Positions 51,965 to 60,803 of a stretch of 64,000 nt of DNA are shown here, piece after piece. The DNA comes from Lentisphaeria bacterium. Its GTDB lineage: Bacteria; Verrucomicrobiota; Lentisphaeria; Victivallales; UBA1829. The notes below the pieces were generated by a model. That model was not told the DNA's origin, did no database searches, and saw nothing but the letters and a program-made list of their open reading frames with translations. Position 1 is the first letter of the stretch. Each line of letters starts with the position of its first letter. The DNA lies in the NCBI GenBank assembly GCA_017646015.1, contig JAGCNI010000010.1, positions 1 to 64,000 on the forward strand, given 5' to 3'. A program made the position numbers and the translations under genes.

Positions 51965-53074
51965 ATGGCTAAGAATTACAAGATCGCTGTGTTGCCCGGA
52001 GACGGAACCGGGCCGGAAGTTATTGCAGAAGGTATGAAAGTTGTTCATGCAGCTGCAGAAAAATTCGGATTCACGATTGAGTCTGACACCTATGACTGGG
52101 GTGGAACCCGTTATATGCGTGAAGGCACGATCATGCCGGATGATGCTACCGATATTCTCCGTAAATACAATGCAATTTACCTCGGTGCGATCGGACGCCC
52201 TGATGTGCCTCCCGGAATTCTTGAAAAAGGAATTTTGCTGAAACTCCGTTTTGAACTGGATCAGTACATCAACCTGCGTCCTGTGAAACTCTTCCCCGGC
52301 GTGGAATGTCCTCTTGCCAACAAGAAACCGGAAGATATTGACTACGTTGTGGTTCGTGAAAACTCCGGCGACGTTTATACCGGTATGGGCGGTGTTGCCA
52401 TGAAAGGTACTCCCCATGAAGTTGCAACTCAGGTGATGACTTATTCCCGTGCTCAGGTCGATCGCTGCCTGAAATTTGCTTTTGAAACCGCCAGAAAACG
52501 TCACACAAAAGAAAATCCGTGGCGTGGACTTTCTGCGGAAGATATTGCTGCTGGAAAAACAGCTCAGTTGACTCTCTGCGGTAAATCCAACGTTCTGACT
52601 TATGTTTTCAATATGTGGGAACGCGCTCTGCATGAAATGGCTCCCCAGTATCCGGAAGTCAAAATCAACTATTGCCATGTCGATGCAATTTGCATGTGGA
52701 TGGTGAAAAATCCGGAATGGTTCGACGTGATTGTTACCACCAACATGTTCGGTGACATCATCACAGACCTTGCCGCTATGACTCAGGGCGGTATGGGGAT
52801 TGCCGCAGGCGGAAATCTGAATCCGGAAGGGGTCAGTATGTTTGAACCGATCGGCGGTTCCGCTCCCAAATACACCGGTATGAATGTGATCAACCCGCTC
52901 GCAGCTGTTCTTTCCGGCGCAATGATGCTGGATTATCTCGGCGAATCCGAAGCTGCCAGAGCAATTGAAAAATCGGTTGCATACATTACCGCCAATAAAC
53001 TCAAGAGCCTCTCTGCCGGAAAAATGGGTTATTCCACTTCCGAAGTCGGTGATCTGGTCGTCGAAAACCTCTGA
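51965..53074 (+). CDS. Isocitrate/isopropylmalate dehydrogenase family protein (LeuB-like)
   Basis: 369 residues. [14 protein letters not shown] at the N-terminus, [32 protein letters not shown] (Arg contacts for the substrate carboxylates), [16 protein letters not shown], the metal ligands in [12 protein letters not shown], and [12 protein letters not shown] toward the end. The pattern is that of 3-isopropylmalate or tartrate dehydrogenases rather than NADP isocitrate dehydrogenase. No leuA, leuC or leuD lies in the window, so the substrate is not settled. AGGAAGGA precedes the ATG, and codon use is biased as in rpsA, so it is probably highly expressed. Confidence 0.85.
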   Translation: MAKNYKIAVLPGDGTGPEVIAEGMKVVHAAAEKFGFTIESDTYDWGGTRYMREGTIMPDDATDILRKYNAIYLGAIGRPDVPPGILEKGILLKLRFELDQYINLRPVKLFPGVECPLANKKPEDIDYVVVRENSGDVYTGMGGVAMKGTPHEVATQVMTYSRAQVDRCLKFAFETARKRHTKENPWRGLSAEDIAAGKTAQLTLCGKSNVLTYVFNMWERALHEMAPQYPEVKINYCHVDAICMWMVKNPEWFDVIVTTNMFGDIITDLAAMTQGGMGIAAGGNLNPEGVSMFEPIGGSAPKYTGMNVINPLAAVLSGAMMLDYLGESEAARAIEKSVAYITANKLKSLSAGKMGYSTSEVGDLVVENL

Positions 53075-53094
53075 AAAACAGAGACGTGAGAACA

Positions 53095-53790
53095 ATGGAA
53101 AAGTGTCTGCTCTGGATGGACGGGTCTCACAGCCCGTATTTCAATATGGCAGTAGATGAATTGCTGCTTGAACACATGGATTCAATCGGACATGTTGTTC
53201 TGCGTTTTTATGAATGGAACATCCCCTCGGCTTCTTTCGGATATTCCCAGAAGCCGGGAGCGGTGACCCGCAGCGGATTGACTCTGGTACGCCGTCCCAC
53301 CGGGGGCGGAGTTGTCTATCATGATGTCGATCTGACTTATACGCTGGTCGTTCCCGCAGGACATCCTGTCTGCAAACTGGACCGCATGGAAAGTTACCGT
53401 GTGATCCATGAACCTGTGATGAAAGCGATCATGGATCTTGGAAAAGGAGCTCATCTGGCTCCGGATTTGGGAATCAAACATGATCGTGCCACTTTGCAGT
53501 GCTTTGTTTCTCCGTCGCCCAATGATGTGATAGCCAATAACGGCGCAAAACTTGCGGGTGCAGCTCAGCGCCGTACCCGTAAAGGAATTCTGCATCAGGG
53601 AAGTGTCAGTCTGGAAGCTGGTTCGCATGATGAGATCCTGAAGGCAATTCATGATGAATTGAAAAATGCGTTCGATTTTGAATATGAACTCTGGACTCCT
53701 TCCGAAGATTTGATCCGTGAGACCGATCTTCTGGTGGAAAAGAAATATTCCTCGGATGCCTGGAACTTCAATGGAGAAGTTCCGTTATGA
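53095..53790 (+). CDS. Lipoate-protein ligase family protein
   Basis: 231 residues of the biotin/lipoate ligase A/B fold: FNMAVDELLLEH, FYEWNIPSASFGYSQ, LVRRPTGGGVVYHDVDLTYTLV, and AKLAGAAQRRTRKGILHQGSVSLE with the catalytic-type Lys and binding Gly. It probably attaches lipoate or octanoate to 2-oxoacid dehydrogenase or glycine-cleavage H protein. Start ATG 53095; a GTG nine bases earlier has no better ribosome site. Its stop overlaps the RNase III start. Confidence 0.83.
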   Translation: MEKCLLWMDGSHSPYFNMAVDELLLEHMDSIGHVVLRFYEWNIPSASFGYSQKPGAVTRSGLTLVRRPTGGGVVYHDVDLTYTLVVPAGHPVCKLDRMESYRVIHEPVMKAIMDLGKGAHLAPDLGIKHDRATLQCFVSPSPNDVIANNGAKLAGAAQRRTRKGILHQGSVSLEAGSHDEILKAIHDELKNAFDFEYELWTPSEDLIRETDLLVEKKYSSDAWNFNGEVPL

Positions 53791-54500
53791 AAGAGTCGTT
53801 GAAACTACTGCAATCTGAGATTGGACATACTTTCCGTAATCCGGATTTGTTGCGGGAGGCTTTGACGCATAAATCCTATGCCGCTGAATGGAATGTGAAA
53901 TATGACAACCAGCGGCTTGAATTTTTTGGAGATGCCGTTGTTCAGCTCGTGCTGACACGGTATCTTTTTGACCGTTATCCCACTTTGCAGGAGGGGGATC
54001 TTACCAAGATCCGTTCGGCTCTGGTCAATCAGGATTCGCTTGCCATGTTTGCCCGTTCCATCAGCCTCGGTGATTACCTGCGTCTGGGAAAAGGGGAAAC
54101 CGATTCCAGCGGTCAAGACCGTGATTCCACCATTTCTGATGCGTTTGAAGCTCTCTCCGCTGCGATTTATCTGGATGCCGGATATGAAAAAGTGGAAACT
54201 TTTATTTTGCGGGTTCTGGAACAGAATGTGGAAAATCCTTTACAGCTTCTGACTTCCCTGAATCCGAAAGGGGCATTGCAGGAGTACACTCAATCGCAGA
54301 AAAACGGAATGACTCCGCGATACACGACTTTGTCTGTTACCGGACCTGCCCATGATCCCTGTTATGAAGCAGGGGTGTTCCTCGGAAAAGAAATGATCGC
54401 CACCGGGGTCGCCCAGAATCGGAAAAATGCTGAACAGAAAGCTGCAGAAGCTGCTTTGAAAATCCTGAAACAACGTGAAAAAGAAAGTTCCGGTTTATGA
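53787..54500 (+). CDS. rnc: Ribonuclease III
   Basis: 237 residues. Catalytic domain ~1-150 with the signature NQRLEFFGDAVVQLV (motif R-L-E-F-[FL]-G-D-[AS]) and the second acidic site DAFEALSAAIYLD; double-stranded RNA-binding domain ~155-230. RNase III cleaves rRNA precursors and structured mRNAs. The ATG overlaps the preceding stop and the next gene overlaps in turn, all by four bases. Confidence 0.93.
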   Translation: MKESLKLLQSEIGHTFRNPDLLREALTHKSYAAEWNVKYDNQRLEFFGDAVVQLVLTRYLFDRYPTLQEGDLTKIRSALVNQDSLAMFARSISLGDYLRLGKGETDSSGQDRDSTISDAFEALSAAIYLDAGYEKVETFILRVLEQNVENPLQLLTSLNPKGALQEYTQSQKNGMTPRYTTLSVTGPAHDPCYEAGVFLGKEMIATGVAQNRKNAEQKAAEAALKILKQREKESSGL

Positions 54501-55612
54501 GTTATGCTTTAACCTATCCCGGCAAGATCGTATTCGGTCCCGGGGAATCTTTACAGTTATCCCGTTATCTTACATCTTCCCGGAAAATCCTGCTGGTTGC
54601 CGGTTCTCATTTCGTGCAGACAGCTGATTTTCAGGCATTGACAGATTCTCTCCGTGATTTTGAAGTGTATCTTGAATCCGGAATCAAAGCGGAGCCTCCT
54701 CTGGAAGATGTTGACCGTGTGGTTGCCGCCGGTCGTTTTTTCGGAGTTGATACTGTCGTGGCTGTCGGTGGCGGAAGTGTGATCGATTGTGCAAAAGCGG
54801 CCGCTGCTCTGATCCCATTGGATGGTTGTTGTGCCGATTATTTCATTGGGACAAAGACCATTCCCGGAAAAGGACTTTTCTTTGCTGCGCTGCCGACCAC
54901 TGCCGGAACTGGAGCTGAAATCACCAATAACGCTGTTTTGACAGATACCGCAACCAAGATCAAAAAATCTCTGCGTCATCCTTCCATGGTTGCCGATCTG
55001 GCAGTTTGCGATCCCTGTTTGACTGTATCCGGACCAGCATCTCTTACCGCCGCCAGCGGGTTGGATGCTTTTGTTCAGGCATTTGAATCCTGCACATCTC
55101 CGAAAGCCAATGATTTTACACGGAATTTAAGTTATGCTGCGATCCGCAAGATCTCTGGAAATCTGGAAAAAGCCTGCCATAACGGTTCCGATCTGGAAGC
55201 CCGGACTGCAATGGCTGAGGGCAGTATGTTCTCTGCTATGGCATTTTCCCAGACTGGATTGGGGGCTATTCATGGATTGGCTCATCCGATCGGTTCTCTG
55301 CTGCATGTTCCTCATGGAAAAGCATGTGCCGCATTGATCCCCGCTGTGGTAGAATGGAATCTGCCTTTGTGCAGAGATATTTACGCTGAAATCGCAAAAC
55401 AGTGTGCCTGGGGAGATACTGCAGAAGATTTCCTCAAAGAATGTTGCCGTCTTTGTTCTGCATTGAATGTTGAACTTCATTTCGCCGCGTATGGATTGAA
55501 TGAAGATCATTTCGATTTTATTGTGAAAAACTGCCGGAGTGCCAGTATGAATCTGAATCCCCGTCCGATGACAGATGATGATGTCCGCGCTCTGTTGAAA
55601 AAATTGGTATGA
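54497..55612 (+). CDS. Iron-containing alcohol dehydrogenase
   Basis: 371 residues of the Fe-ADH family: VFGPGESLQLSR, VAVGGGSVIDCAKAAA (NAD-binding), the metal site IHGLAHPIGSLLHVPHGKACA with its two His, and PTTAGTGAE. Substrate is unknown (short-chain alcohols, aldehydes or glycerol-like). No aldehyde-dehydrogenase fusion. Coupled to rnc by a 4-base overlap. Confidence 0.88.
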   Translation: MSYALTYPGKIVFGPGESLQLSRYLTSSRKILLVAGSHFVQTADFQALTDSLRDFEVYLESGIKAEPPLEDVDRVVAAGRFFGVDTVVAVGGGSVIDCAKAAAALIPLDGCCADYFIGTKTIPGKGLFFAALPTTAGTGAEITNNAVLTDTATKIKKSLRHPSMVADLAVCDPCLTVSGPASLTAASGLDAFVQAFESCTSPKANDFTRNLSYAAIRKISGNLEKACHNGSDLEARTAMAEGSMFSAMAFSQTGLGAIHGLAHPIGSLLHVPHGKACAALIPAVVEWNLPLCRDIYAEIAKQCAWGDTAEDFLKECCRLCSALNVELHFAAYGLNEDHFDFIVKNCRSASMNLNPRPMTDDDVRALLKKLV

Positions 55613-55616
55613 TAGA

Positions 55617-56363
55617 ATGGATATCCCTCATTTTCTGACGCATGAGATCCGGGTTCAACATCATGAATGTGGTCCGGATGGTCTTTTGAAATTGAATTGT
55701 GTGCTGGATTATTTTCAGAATATTGCCGCTCAACATGCCGTTTATCTCGGCGTGGGAATGGAAGATTTGCAGGCGCAGCATCAGCTTTGGGTGCTTTCCC
55801 GTTTGAAATTGAAAACGATCCGTATGCCGCAGTTGGATGAAAAATTGACTGTACTTACATATCCCTCCGGATTGAACCGGCTTTTTGCTACACGGCAATA
55901 TCAACTGCTGGATGAAAAAGGGGAACAATGTGTGGTCGGGACAAGTTTCTGGATTATGATCGATGATGAAAAATTCCGTCCGGTCCGTCCGTCTCCCGCT
56001 CTGGCACAATTTGATAAATTGAATCCGGACAAAGAACGTTTTTATCCCCAGCTTGACAAGATTGCCGAGCCGGAGGAAATCCTGGAATCTCAAATCAATT
56101 ATACCGTGCGTCACTCTCATATTGACTTGAACCGTCATTTGAACAACGCTTTTTACGGTGCTTTTCTGACAGATACTTTGGGATATCTGACAGACCGTCT
56201 GTGTCATCCTGCGGAATTGCAGATCAATTTCCTGCATCCCGGAGCTGTAAATGATTGTATTCTCTGCGGAGGAGAATTGAAAAAAGACGGTTCATTCTAT
56301 GTTGAAGGGCGCAGTTCCGAAGACCGGACACTGCTTTATTTTCAGGCAGAAGGCAAACTGTAA
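55617..56363 (+). CDS. Acyl-ACP thioesterase (FatA/FatB family)
   Basis: 248 residues, tandem hotdog of the acyl-ACP thioesterase family: VQHHECGPDGLLKLNCVLDYFQ, LWVLSRLKLKTIRMP, then a second repeat with NYTVRHSHIDLNRHLNNAFY (N-x-H-x-N-N motif; catalytic Asn/His/Asp-Glu region) and AELQINFLHPG. It releases free fatty acids from acyl-ACP. A 4-base gap follows the ADH gene, and only 3 bases separate its stop from the convergent glycosyltransferase stop. Confidence 0.87.
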   Translation: MDIPHFLTHEIRVQHHECGPDGLLKLNCVLDYFQNIAAQHAVYLGVGMEDLQAQHQLWVLSRLKLKTIRMPQLDEKLTVLTYPSGLNRLFATRQYQLLDEKGEQCVVGTSFWIMIDDEKFRPVRPSPALAQFDKLNPDKERFYPQLDKIAEPEEILESQINYTVRHSHIDLNRHLNNAFYGAFLTDTLGYLTDRLCHPAELQINFLHPGAVNDCILCGGELKKDGSFYVEGRSSEDRTLLYFQAEGKL

Positions 56364-56366
56364 GAT

Positions 56367-57476
56367 TTATTTTGCAGGCGGAATAAATTCCCGGTACAAT
56401 GCAAGATATTCATCCGTCATTCCGGAAGTTGTTTGAATGATTTTTCCTTCTGAACGTTTCTTGTTGAGAATGAAAGAGTAATCCATTTCCGGAGAGAAAT
56501 CAGATGTCACTGTATTTTCCGGAACGAGTCTGCACAGTTCCGGCAGAGAATCTGCATTGGAACACAGACAGGGCAATCCCAAGGATACTGCTTCCGTAAA
56601 AGCCAGTCCGTACCCCTCGTACCGGGAGGGCATGACAAAGAGATCAAACATTGTCATCAAACAAGCTGCATCCGGTCTGTATCCGGGCAGAACAATATGC
56701 AGAGAGGGAAACTGTTGCATCATTTCAGTGGCGATTTTCTGCAGTTTTGTTTTTTCCGGTCCATCCCCGATCAGAACCACTCCCCATCGCTGTTTTTCCG
56801 GGATCAGTCTGGCAAGGGCAGGTAGGGAATGAAGGAAAATATCATATCCTTTCTGCGGATCAAGACGTCCGATCGAACCGATGATTTTTGTCACATCCTG
56901 CAGATGATTTTCTTCTTGAAATTTGCAAATTGTCTGTGGTGAAGCCGGAATCACGGGATCTGAACCATTGTAAATAACACGGATCGAATCTTTTTTCAAT
57001 CTGCATTTTTTTTCATGAAATTCAGCTGCGGCTTTTGAGACTGCTGTACGGCAATCGCACAGGAAGCCTGTCAGATGATCCAGAGAAAAAAGGATTTTCT
57101 GAGAGAGACCATTTCTGCGTTCTGCAATATGGGTCGTACAGATCAGCGGGATCCGCGGATTGAAAAGACGGGCGAAGCGTGCAGCCAGTCCTGCATGGAT
57201 CAGGTGTGCATGAAGAATATCCGGTTTCTCTTTGCGGATAATGTCGATCAATCGGAAAAATCCTCCCGGATCCTTGTGGGAAATATTCAGAAAATAAGGA
57301 GAAATTCCAAGCGAACGGAGTTTGCAGACGATCGTATTTTCCGGTTCGGACGGTTCTTTCAGAAGAGAGACAACCAGAGGAGTTTCTCCTTTTTCCAGAA
57401 GACAACGTACTGTTTCCAGCACAATTTTTTCCGCTCCTCCGGGATATAAACCCGTGATGATCATCATGATTTTCAT
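56367..57476 (-). CDS. Family 4 glycosyltransferase (GT-B fold)
   Basis: 369 residues: MIITGLYPGGAEKIVLET at the N-terminus (glycan acceptor loop), HAHLIHAGLAARFA, then nucleotide-sugar domain with IGRLDPQKGYDIF, GDGPEK, GYRPDA and SRYEGYGLAFTEAVSLGLPCL (E-x7-E). Transfers a sugar to lipid-linked surface polysaccharide. It lies 19 bases downstream of the GT39 gene; the pair is transcribed together. Confidence 0.9.
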   Translation of the reverse strand: MKIMMIITGLYPGGAEKIVLETVRCLLEKGETPLVVSLLKEPSEPENTIVCKLRSLGISPYFLNISHKDPGGFFRLIDIIRKEKPDILHAHLIHAGLAARFARLFNPRIPLICTTHIAERRNGLSQKILFSLDHLTGFLCDCRTAVSKAAAEFHEKKCRLKKDSIRVIYNGSDPVIPASPQTICKFQEENHLQDVTKIIGSIGRLDPQKGYDIFLHSLPALARLIPEKQRWGVVLIGDGPEKTKLQKIATEMMQQFPSLHIVLPGYRPDAACLMTMFDLFVMPSRYEGYGLAFTEAVSLGLPCLCSNADSLPELCRLVPENTVTSDFSPEMDYSFILNKKRSEGKIIQTTSGMTDEYLALYREFIPPAK

Positions 57477-57495
57477 GGTTGTCTCTTTGATTGTA

Positions 57496-59262
57496 TTACG
57501 GTTTCCGCGGGGGCAGAATGATCATACGGAATTTTTCCCGTTTTGTTTCCCGGTTTTCCCAGGAGAATTCCGGTTCATCAACTGTTCTGCCTGTTGCCAG
57601 TTCTTTTCTGATGAAAGGATCCTGAATCCTGTTAAAATAACGATCCTGAGAGATCAGATAGCTTTTTTCTGTGGTGCTTCTGTTTTGCAGAAATTTCACT
57701 AACGGTTCTTCCAACATCTTTTTCTGAGTTGGATCGATCACAATCACTTCGATTTTTTCTGGACGGTTGAAATAGAAGATTGCCGCCCGGAAACGTTTGT
57801 AGAAGAAGTAGATCTGATTTGTTTTCACATTTTCCTTGCGGAAGAGTTCTGCAATTTCTGCAAAATATTGTTTTTCTGTCCGGAAATGAGCATCGGCATA
57901 GGGACGGATCACGCAGAAAACAGTGATCATGATGATCAGGAATGAAAGTGTTGCCAGCCCGAACTCCCGGTTGACTCCGGCATACCAGTAGTGATTTGTA
58001 TTTTTTCTGTATTGCAGAGCGAGGACCAGGATCATCAAAGAGGGGAGGATCGTGATCTGTGCAATATTTCTGATTTCTGATTGCATTTCAATATTTTGGG
58101 TAAAAAACTGAACTGTGAAAATGGCTGCAACTCCGGCAATCAGGAGCAGAATTGAAGCGGGGAGCATGATATTGCCATAGATTTTGAAAAGAATATCCCG
58201 GATCTTCCGCTGGATCCCGGAAAGATTTTCCGTACAAAGATAACGTGCTGTTGCAACGGCACAATACGGAAGGATCGGCAGAATATAATAGATCCGTTTG
58301 GAGTCGGAAAGAGAGAAGATCAGAAAAATTGCACCAATGGAAAGCAGAAGCCAGCGGACATTCAAATCTTCTTTCTGCCACTCTTTAACGGTCCAGATCA
58401 AAGCAAAAATCAGGAACGGAGTCCAGGGGAGAAAGAGTTGGGCAACATGGATAAAGTAAGCATACCATCCTTCTTCATGGTCAAATGCCTGAAAGTAGCG
58501 GACAATATTTTCCCGGAAGACCAGAGCCAAGCCGTTGCTGGAGTAATCTCCGCTTTTATACATGGCACAGATGAATGGTACAAAATAGATCATGGCAGAA
58601 AGAATACCGGCAGCAACAAGTTGCCAGTTGAGATGTTTTTTCCAATCTTTCCGGAGAATTACATCCACAAAAACCGCCAGAACCGGAACAGCGATCGCAC
58701 TGAGACCTTTTGTCTGACCTCCGATCGCACACAATGCACCGAAGAGCAGATAAGACCCGAATCCGGCGTTTTCTCTCTGTCGCAGATACCATGCCACTGC
58801 AATCGTACTGAACGCTGCGTTGAGCATATCCGCTTCACCGAGACGGCCCCAGAATGCAAAACTGTAAATGGTGAGCATCAGCCAACCGGCAGCAATAACG
58901 ATCCGTTTATCTCCGTAAATTCCGGCGATGGAACGGGTTGCCCAGAGTGTTGCCAGTCCGGCGATCGCACTGGGAATACGGATCAGAAGCTCATTGACAG
59001 TATTGTGATTGAACAGAGTGAAGAATGCGATCATCCAGTAACTGCCAAGAGGTTTGTCAAAATAAGGCTCAAAATTGACTGTTGGTTGGAGAAAATTTCC
59101 GGAAGAGAACATTTCTCTGACAACACCTGCCCAACGGGATTCAGAACCAGCCAGATCCGCTTTGCCGAGATTCAGAAAAAGCAGTACGATCGCGGCGATC
59201 CAGAAAATTGTTTCCGGCAATTTTTCAGTAGAAAAAAGATTTTTCAATACATTTTTATTCAT
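57496..59262 (-). CDS. Family 39 glycosyltransferase (ArnT/PMT-like membrane protein)
   Basis: 588 residues with about twelve membrane helices in the first ~430 and a soluble C-terminal domain. The first loop holds the GT39-like acidic motif: GSESRWAGVVREM with ESR, and FEPYFDKPLGSYW; next GRLGEADMLNAAFS. ArnT-like enzymes transfer a sugar from an undecaprenyl phosphate donor to lipid A or other acceptors. ATG 59262 is chosen over the TTG at 59271, with AAAGGA 10 bases before it. It has its own promoter. Confidence 0.85.
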   Translation of the reverse strand: MNKNVLKNLFSTEKLPETIFWIAAIVLLFLNLGKADLAGSESRWAGVVREMFSSGNFLQPTVNFEPYFDKPLGSYWMIAFFTLFNHNTVNELLIRIPSAIAGLATLWATRSIAGIYGDKRIVIAAGWLMLTIYSFAFWGRLGEADMLNAAFSTIAVAWYLRQRENAGFGSYLLFGALCAIGGQTKGLSAIAVPVLAVFVDVILRKDWKKHLNWQLVAAGILSAMIYFVPFICAMYKSGDYSSNGLALVFRENIVRYFQAFDHEEGWYAYFIHVAQLFLPWTPFLIFALIWTVKEWQKEDLNVRWLLLSIGAIFLIFSLSDSKRIYYILPILPYCAVATARYLCTENLSGIQRKIRDILFKIYGNIMLPASILLLIAGVAAIFTVQFFTQNIEMQSEIRNIAQITILPSLMILVLALQYRKNTNHYWYAGVNREFGLATLSFLIIMITVFCVIRPYADAHFRTEKQYFAEIAELFRKENVKTNQIYFFYKRFRAAIFYFNRPEKIEVIVIDPTQKKMLEEPLVKFLQNRSTTEKSYLISQDRYFNRIQDPFIRKELATGRTVDEPEFSWENRETKREKFRMIILPPRKP

Positions 59263-59309
59263 TACAGTCAATTCCTTTCATGTGTATTCTATCTCAAAAA
59301 ATGATACAT

Positions 59310-59337
59310 ATTGTAGCATAAATTAAAAAATCTTCAA
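59310..59337 (-). promoter_or_regulatory. Promoter for the GT39-GT4 pair
   Basis: Minus strand TTGAAG (59337-59332), 16-bp spacer, TACAAT (59315-59310), 48 bases before ATG 59262. Confidence 0.6.
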
Positions 59338-59414
59338 TGATGTTTGCAAAAACTATACAATATTCATACAGTTTCGGGATAAAAGGAGCTGAAGAGGATG
59401 GCAGGATATTTTTT

Positions 59415-60704
59415 TCAGTGTTCTTCGAGAGTTACATCCACGCCGAGAGCTGTCAGCTTTTCACAGATTTTTTCATAGCCGCGGAAAATAGTATCTGCAT
59501 TATGAACAACGGAACGTCCTTTTGCACAGATTGCCGCCAGCACCATTGCCATTCCTGCCCGGATGTCGGGACTTGACATTTCCACTGCATGGAGTTTTGC
59601 CGGACCGGAGATCACAACACGGTGGGGGTCACAGACAACTGCATTGGCTCCCATGGCGATCAGTCGATCCACAAAATAGATGCGGCTTTCAAACATTTTT
59701 TCAAAAAAGAGTACAGAGCCCTTTGCCTGTGTGGCGCATACGATCATACAACTCATCATATCGCTCGGAAATTGAGGCCAGGGACCGTCAGAGATCTGAG
59801 GGATCGCATTACCGAAATCCGGTTGGATCCGCATACGCTGTCCTCCGGGAACTTCAATATGATCCGGCTGAATTTTAAATTTGACACCGATCCGTTCAAA
59901 CACACGGCGAGCCATCCAGTAATCATGAGGTTTCATGATTCCTTCAATGGTGATCGGACTTTTGGTACATGCCGCCAGTGCAATGAAACTTGCCGCTTCA
60001 ATGTGGTCACCTTCAACAGTGACTTCTGTTCCATGCAAGTTATCGCAACCTTTGACCTTGATCGTATTCGAATCCAATCCGGAGATTTCTGCACCCATTC
60101 CGATGAGCATTTCACCCAGCTGACGGATATGGGGTTCAGAGGCAGCATTCCGGATGATCGTGGTTCCGGATGCTGCTGCGGCGACCATGAGAATATGCTC
60201 GGTCGCAGTCACACTGGCTTCATCCAGAAACAATTCTGTTCCGCGTAATCCGCGGGGCGTTTTTTCAAAAGTGAACGGGATTTCCTCATTTTTCAGGGGG
60301 ATTCCCAGCTTTTTCAGACCGTAAAAATGAGAATCCAGACGTCTGCGTCCGATCACATCCCCGCCGGGCGGATAGAGAATTGCCGATCCGCAACGGGCAG
60401 CCAGAGGTCCGGCAAACAGGAATGAAGTGCGGAGAGCAGAACAGAGATTTCTGGGGATTTCATTTTTGGTGACTCCGGAGGTATTGATTCTGACCGTGTT
60501 GCCACTGCGTTCCACATTGGCACCGAGAGTCTGAAGAATCTTCAACATCATATCAACGTCCAGAATTTCCGGAACGTTGTGCATGATCACATCATCTTTT
60601 GTGAGGAGGGTTGCTGCGATCATGGGGAGGACAGCATTTTTATTGCCGCCGATTTTGACATTTCCCGAAATCCGGGATGTACCGTTGATGATCAGGCTTC
60701 GCAT
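59415..60704 (-). CDS. murA: UDP-N-acetylglucosamine 1-carboxyvinyltransferase MurA (Cys-to-Asp active site)
   Basis: 429 residues, full-length EPT transferase fold that starts peptidoglycan synthesis by joining phosphoenolpyruvate to UDP-GlcNAc. Lys22 and Asn23 in GGNKNAVLP, Asp in FPSDMM, and Arg in RAGMAMVLAA are the usual active-site residues. The loop residue that is Cys115 in E. coli is Asp116 here (PPGGDVIGRRRLD), read from codon GAT 60359-60357. This variant is known in Chlamydia, Mycobacterium and Borrelia and makes them insensitive to fosfomycin. It starts 100 bases after ppdK, behind AGAAGATTCCCC. Confidence 0.9.
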   Translation of the reverse strand: MRSLIINGTSRISGNVKIGGNKNAVLPMIAATLLTKDDVIMHNVPEILDVDMMLKILQTLGANVERSGNTVRINTSGVTKNEIPRNLCSALRTSFLFAGPLAARCGSAILYPPGGDVIGRRRLDSHFYGLKKLGIPLKNEEIPFTFEKTPRGLRGTELFLDEASVTATEHILMVAAAASGTTIIRNAASEPHIRQLGEMLIGMGAEISGLDSNTIKVKGCDNLHGTEVTVEGDHIEAASFIALAACTKSPITIEGIMKPHDYWMARRVFERIGVKFKIQPDHIEVPGGQRMRIQPDFGNAIPQISDGPWPQFPSDMMSCMIVCATQAKGSVLFFEKMFESRIYFVDRLIAMGANAVVCDPHRVVISGPAKLHAVEMSSPDIRAGMAMVLAAICAKGRSVVHNADTIFRGYEKICEKLTALGVDVTLEEH

Positions 60705-60744
60705 GGGGAATCTTCTCCGGAATGTTTTGAGTTCAAAATAAAGA

Positions 60745-60788
60745 GAGGGGGAGAGAAAGCTATCCCGAAGGATGATCCTCTCCCCCTC
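60745..60788 (-). terminator. Terminator between ppdK and murA, with competing upstream stem
   Basis: On the minus strand GAGGGGGAGAG (60788-60778) pairs perfectly with CTCTCCCCCTC (60755-60745); the loop holds a short inner stem ATCC-TTCG-GGAT. The tail TCTTTATTTT gives a terminator. The 5' strand of this stem can instead pair with CCCCCTC at 60798-60792 just upstream, forming an alternative 7-bp stem. This layout could be an attenuator. Confidence 0.7.
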
Positions 60789-60803
60789 AAGGAGGGGGTC
60801 TGA

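Noticed and set aside
51947-53095. 382-codon open frame antisense to the LeuB-like gene
   Set aside because: Same cause as above. It also covers the leuB ribosome site and promoter-proximal bases.
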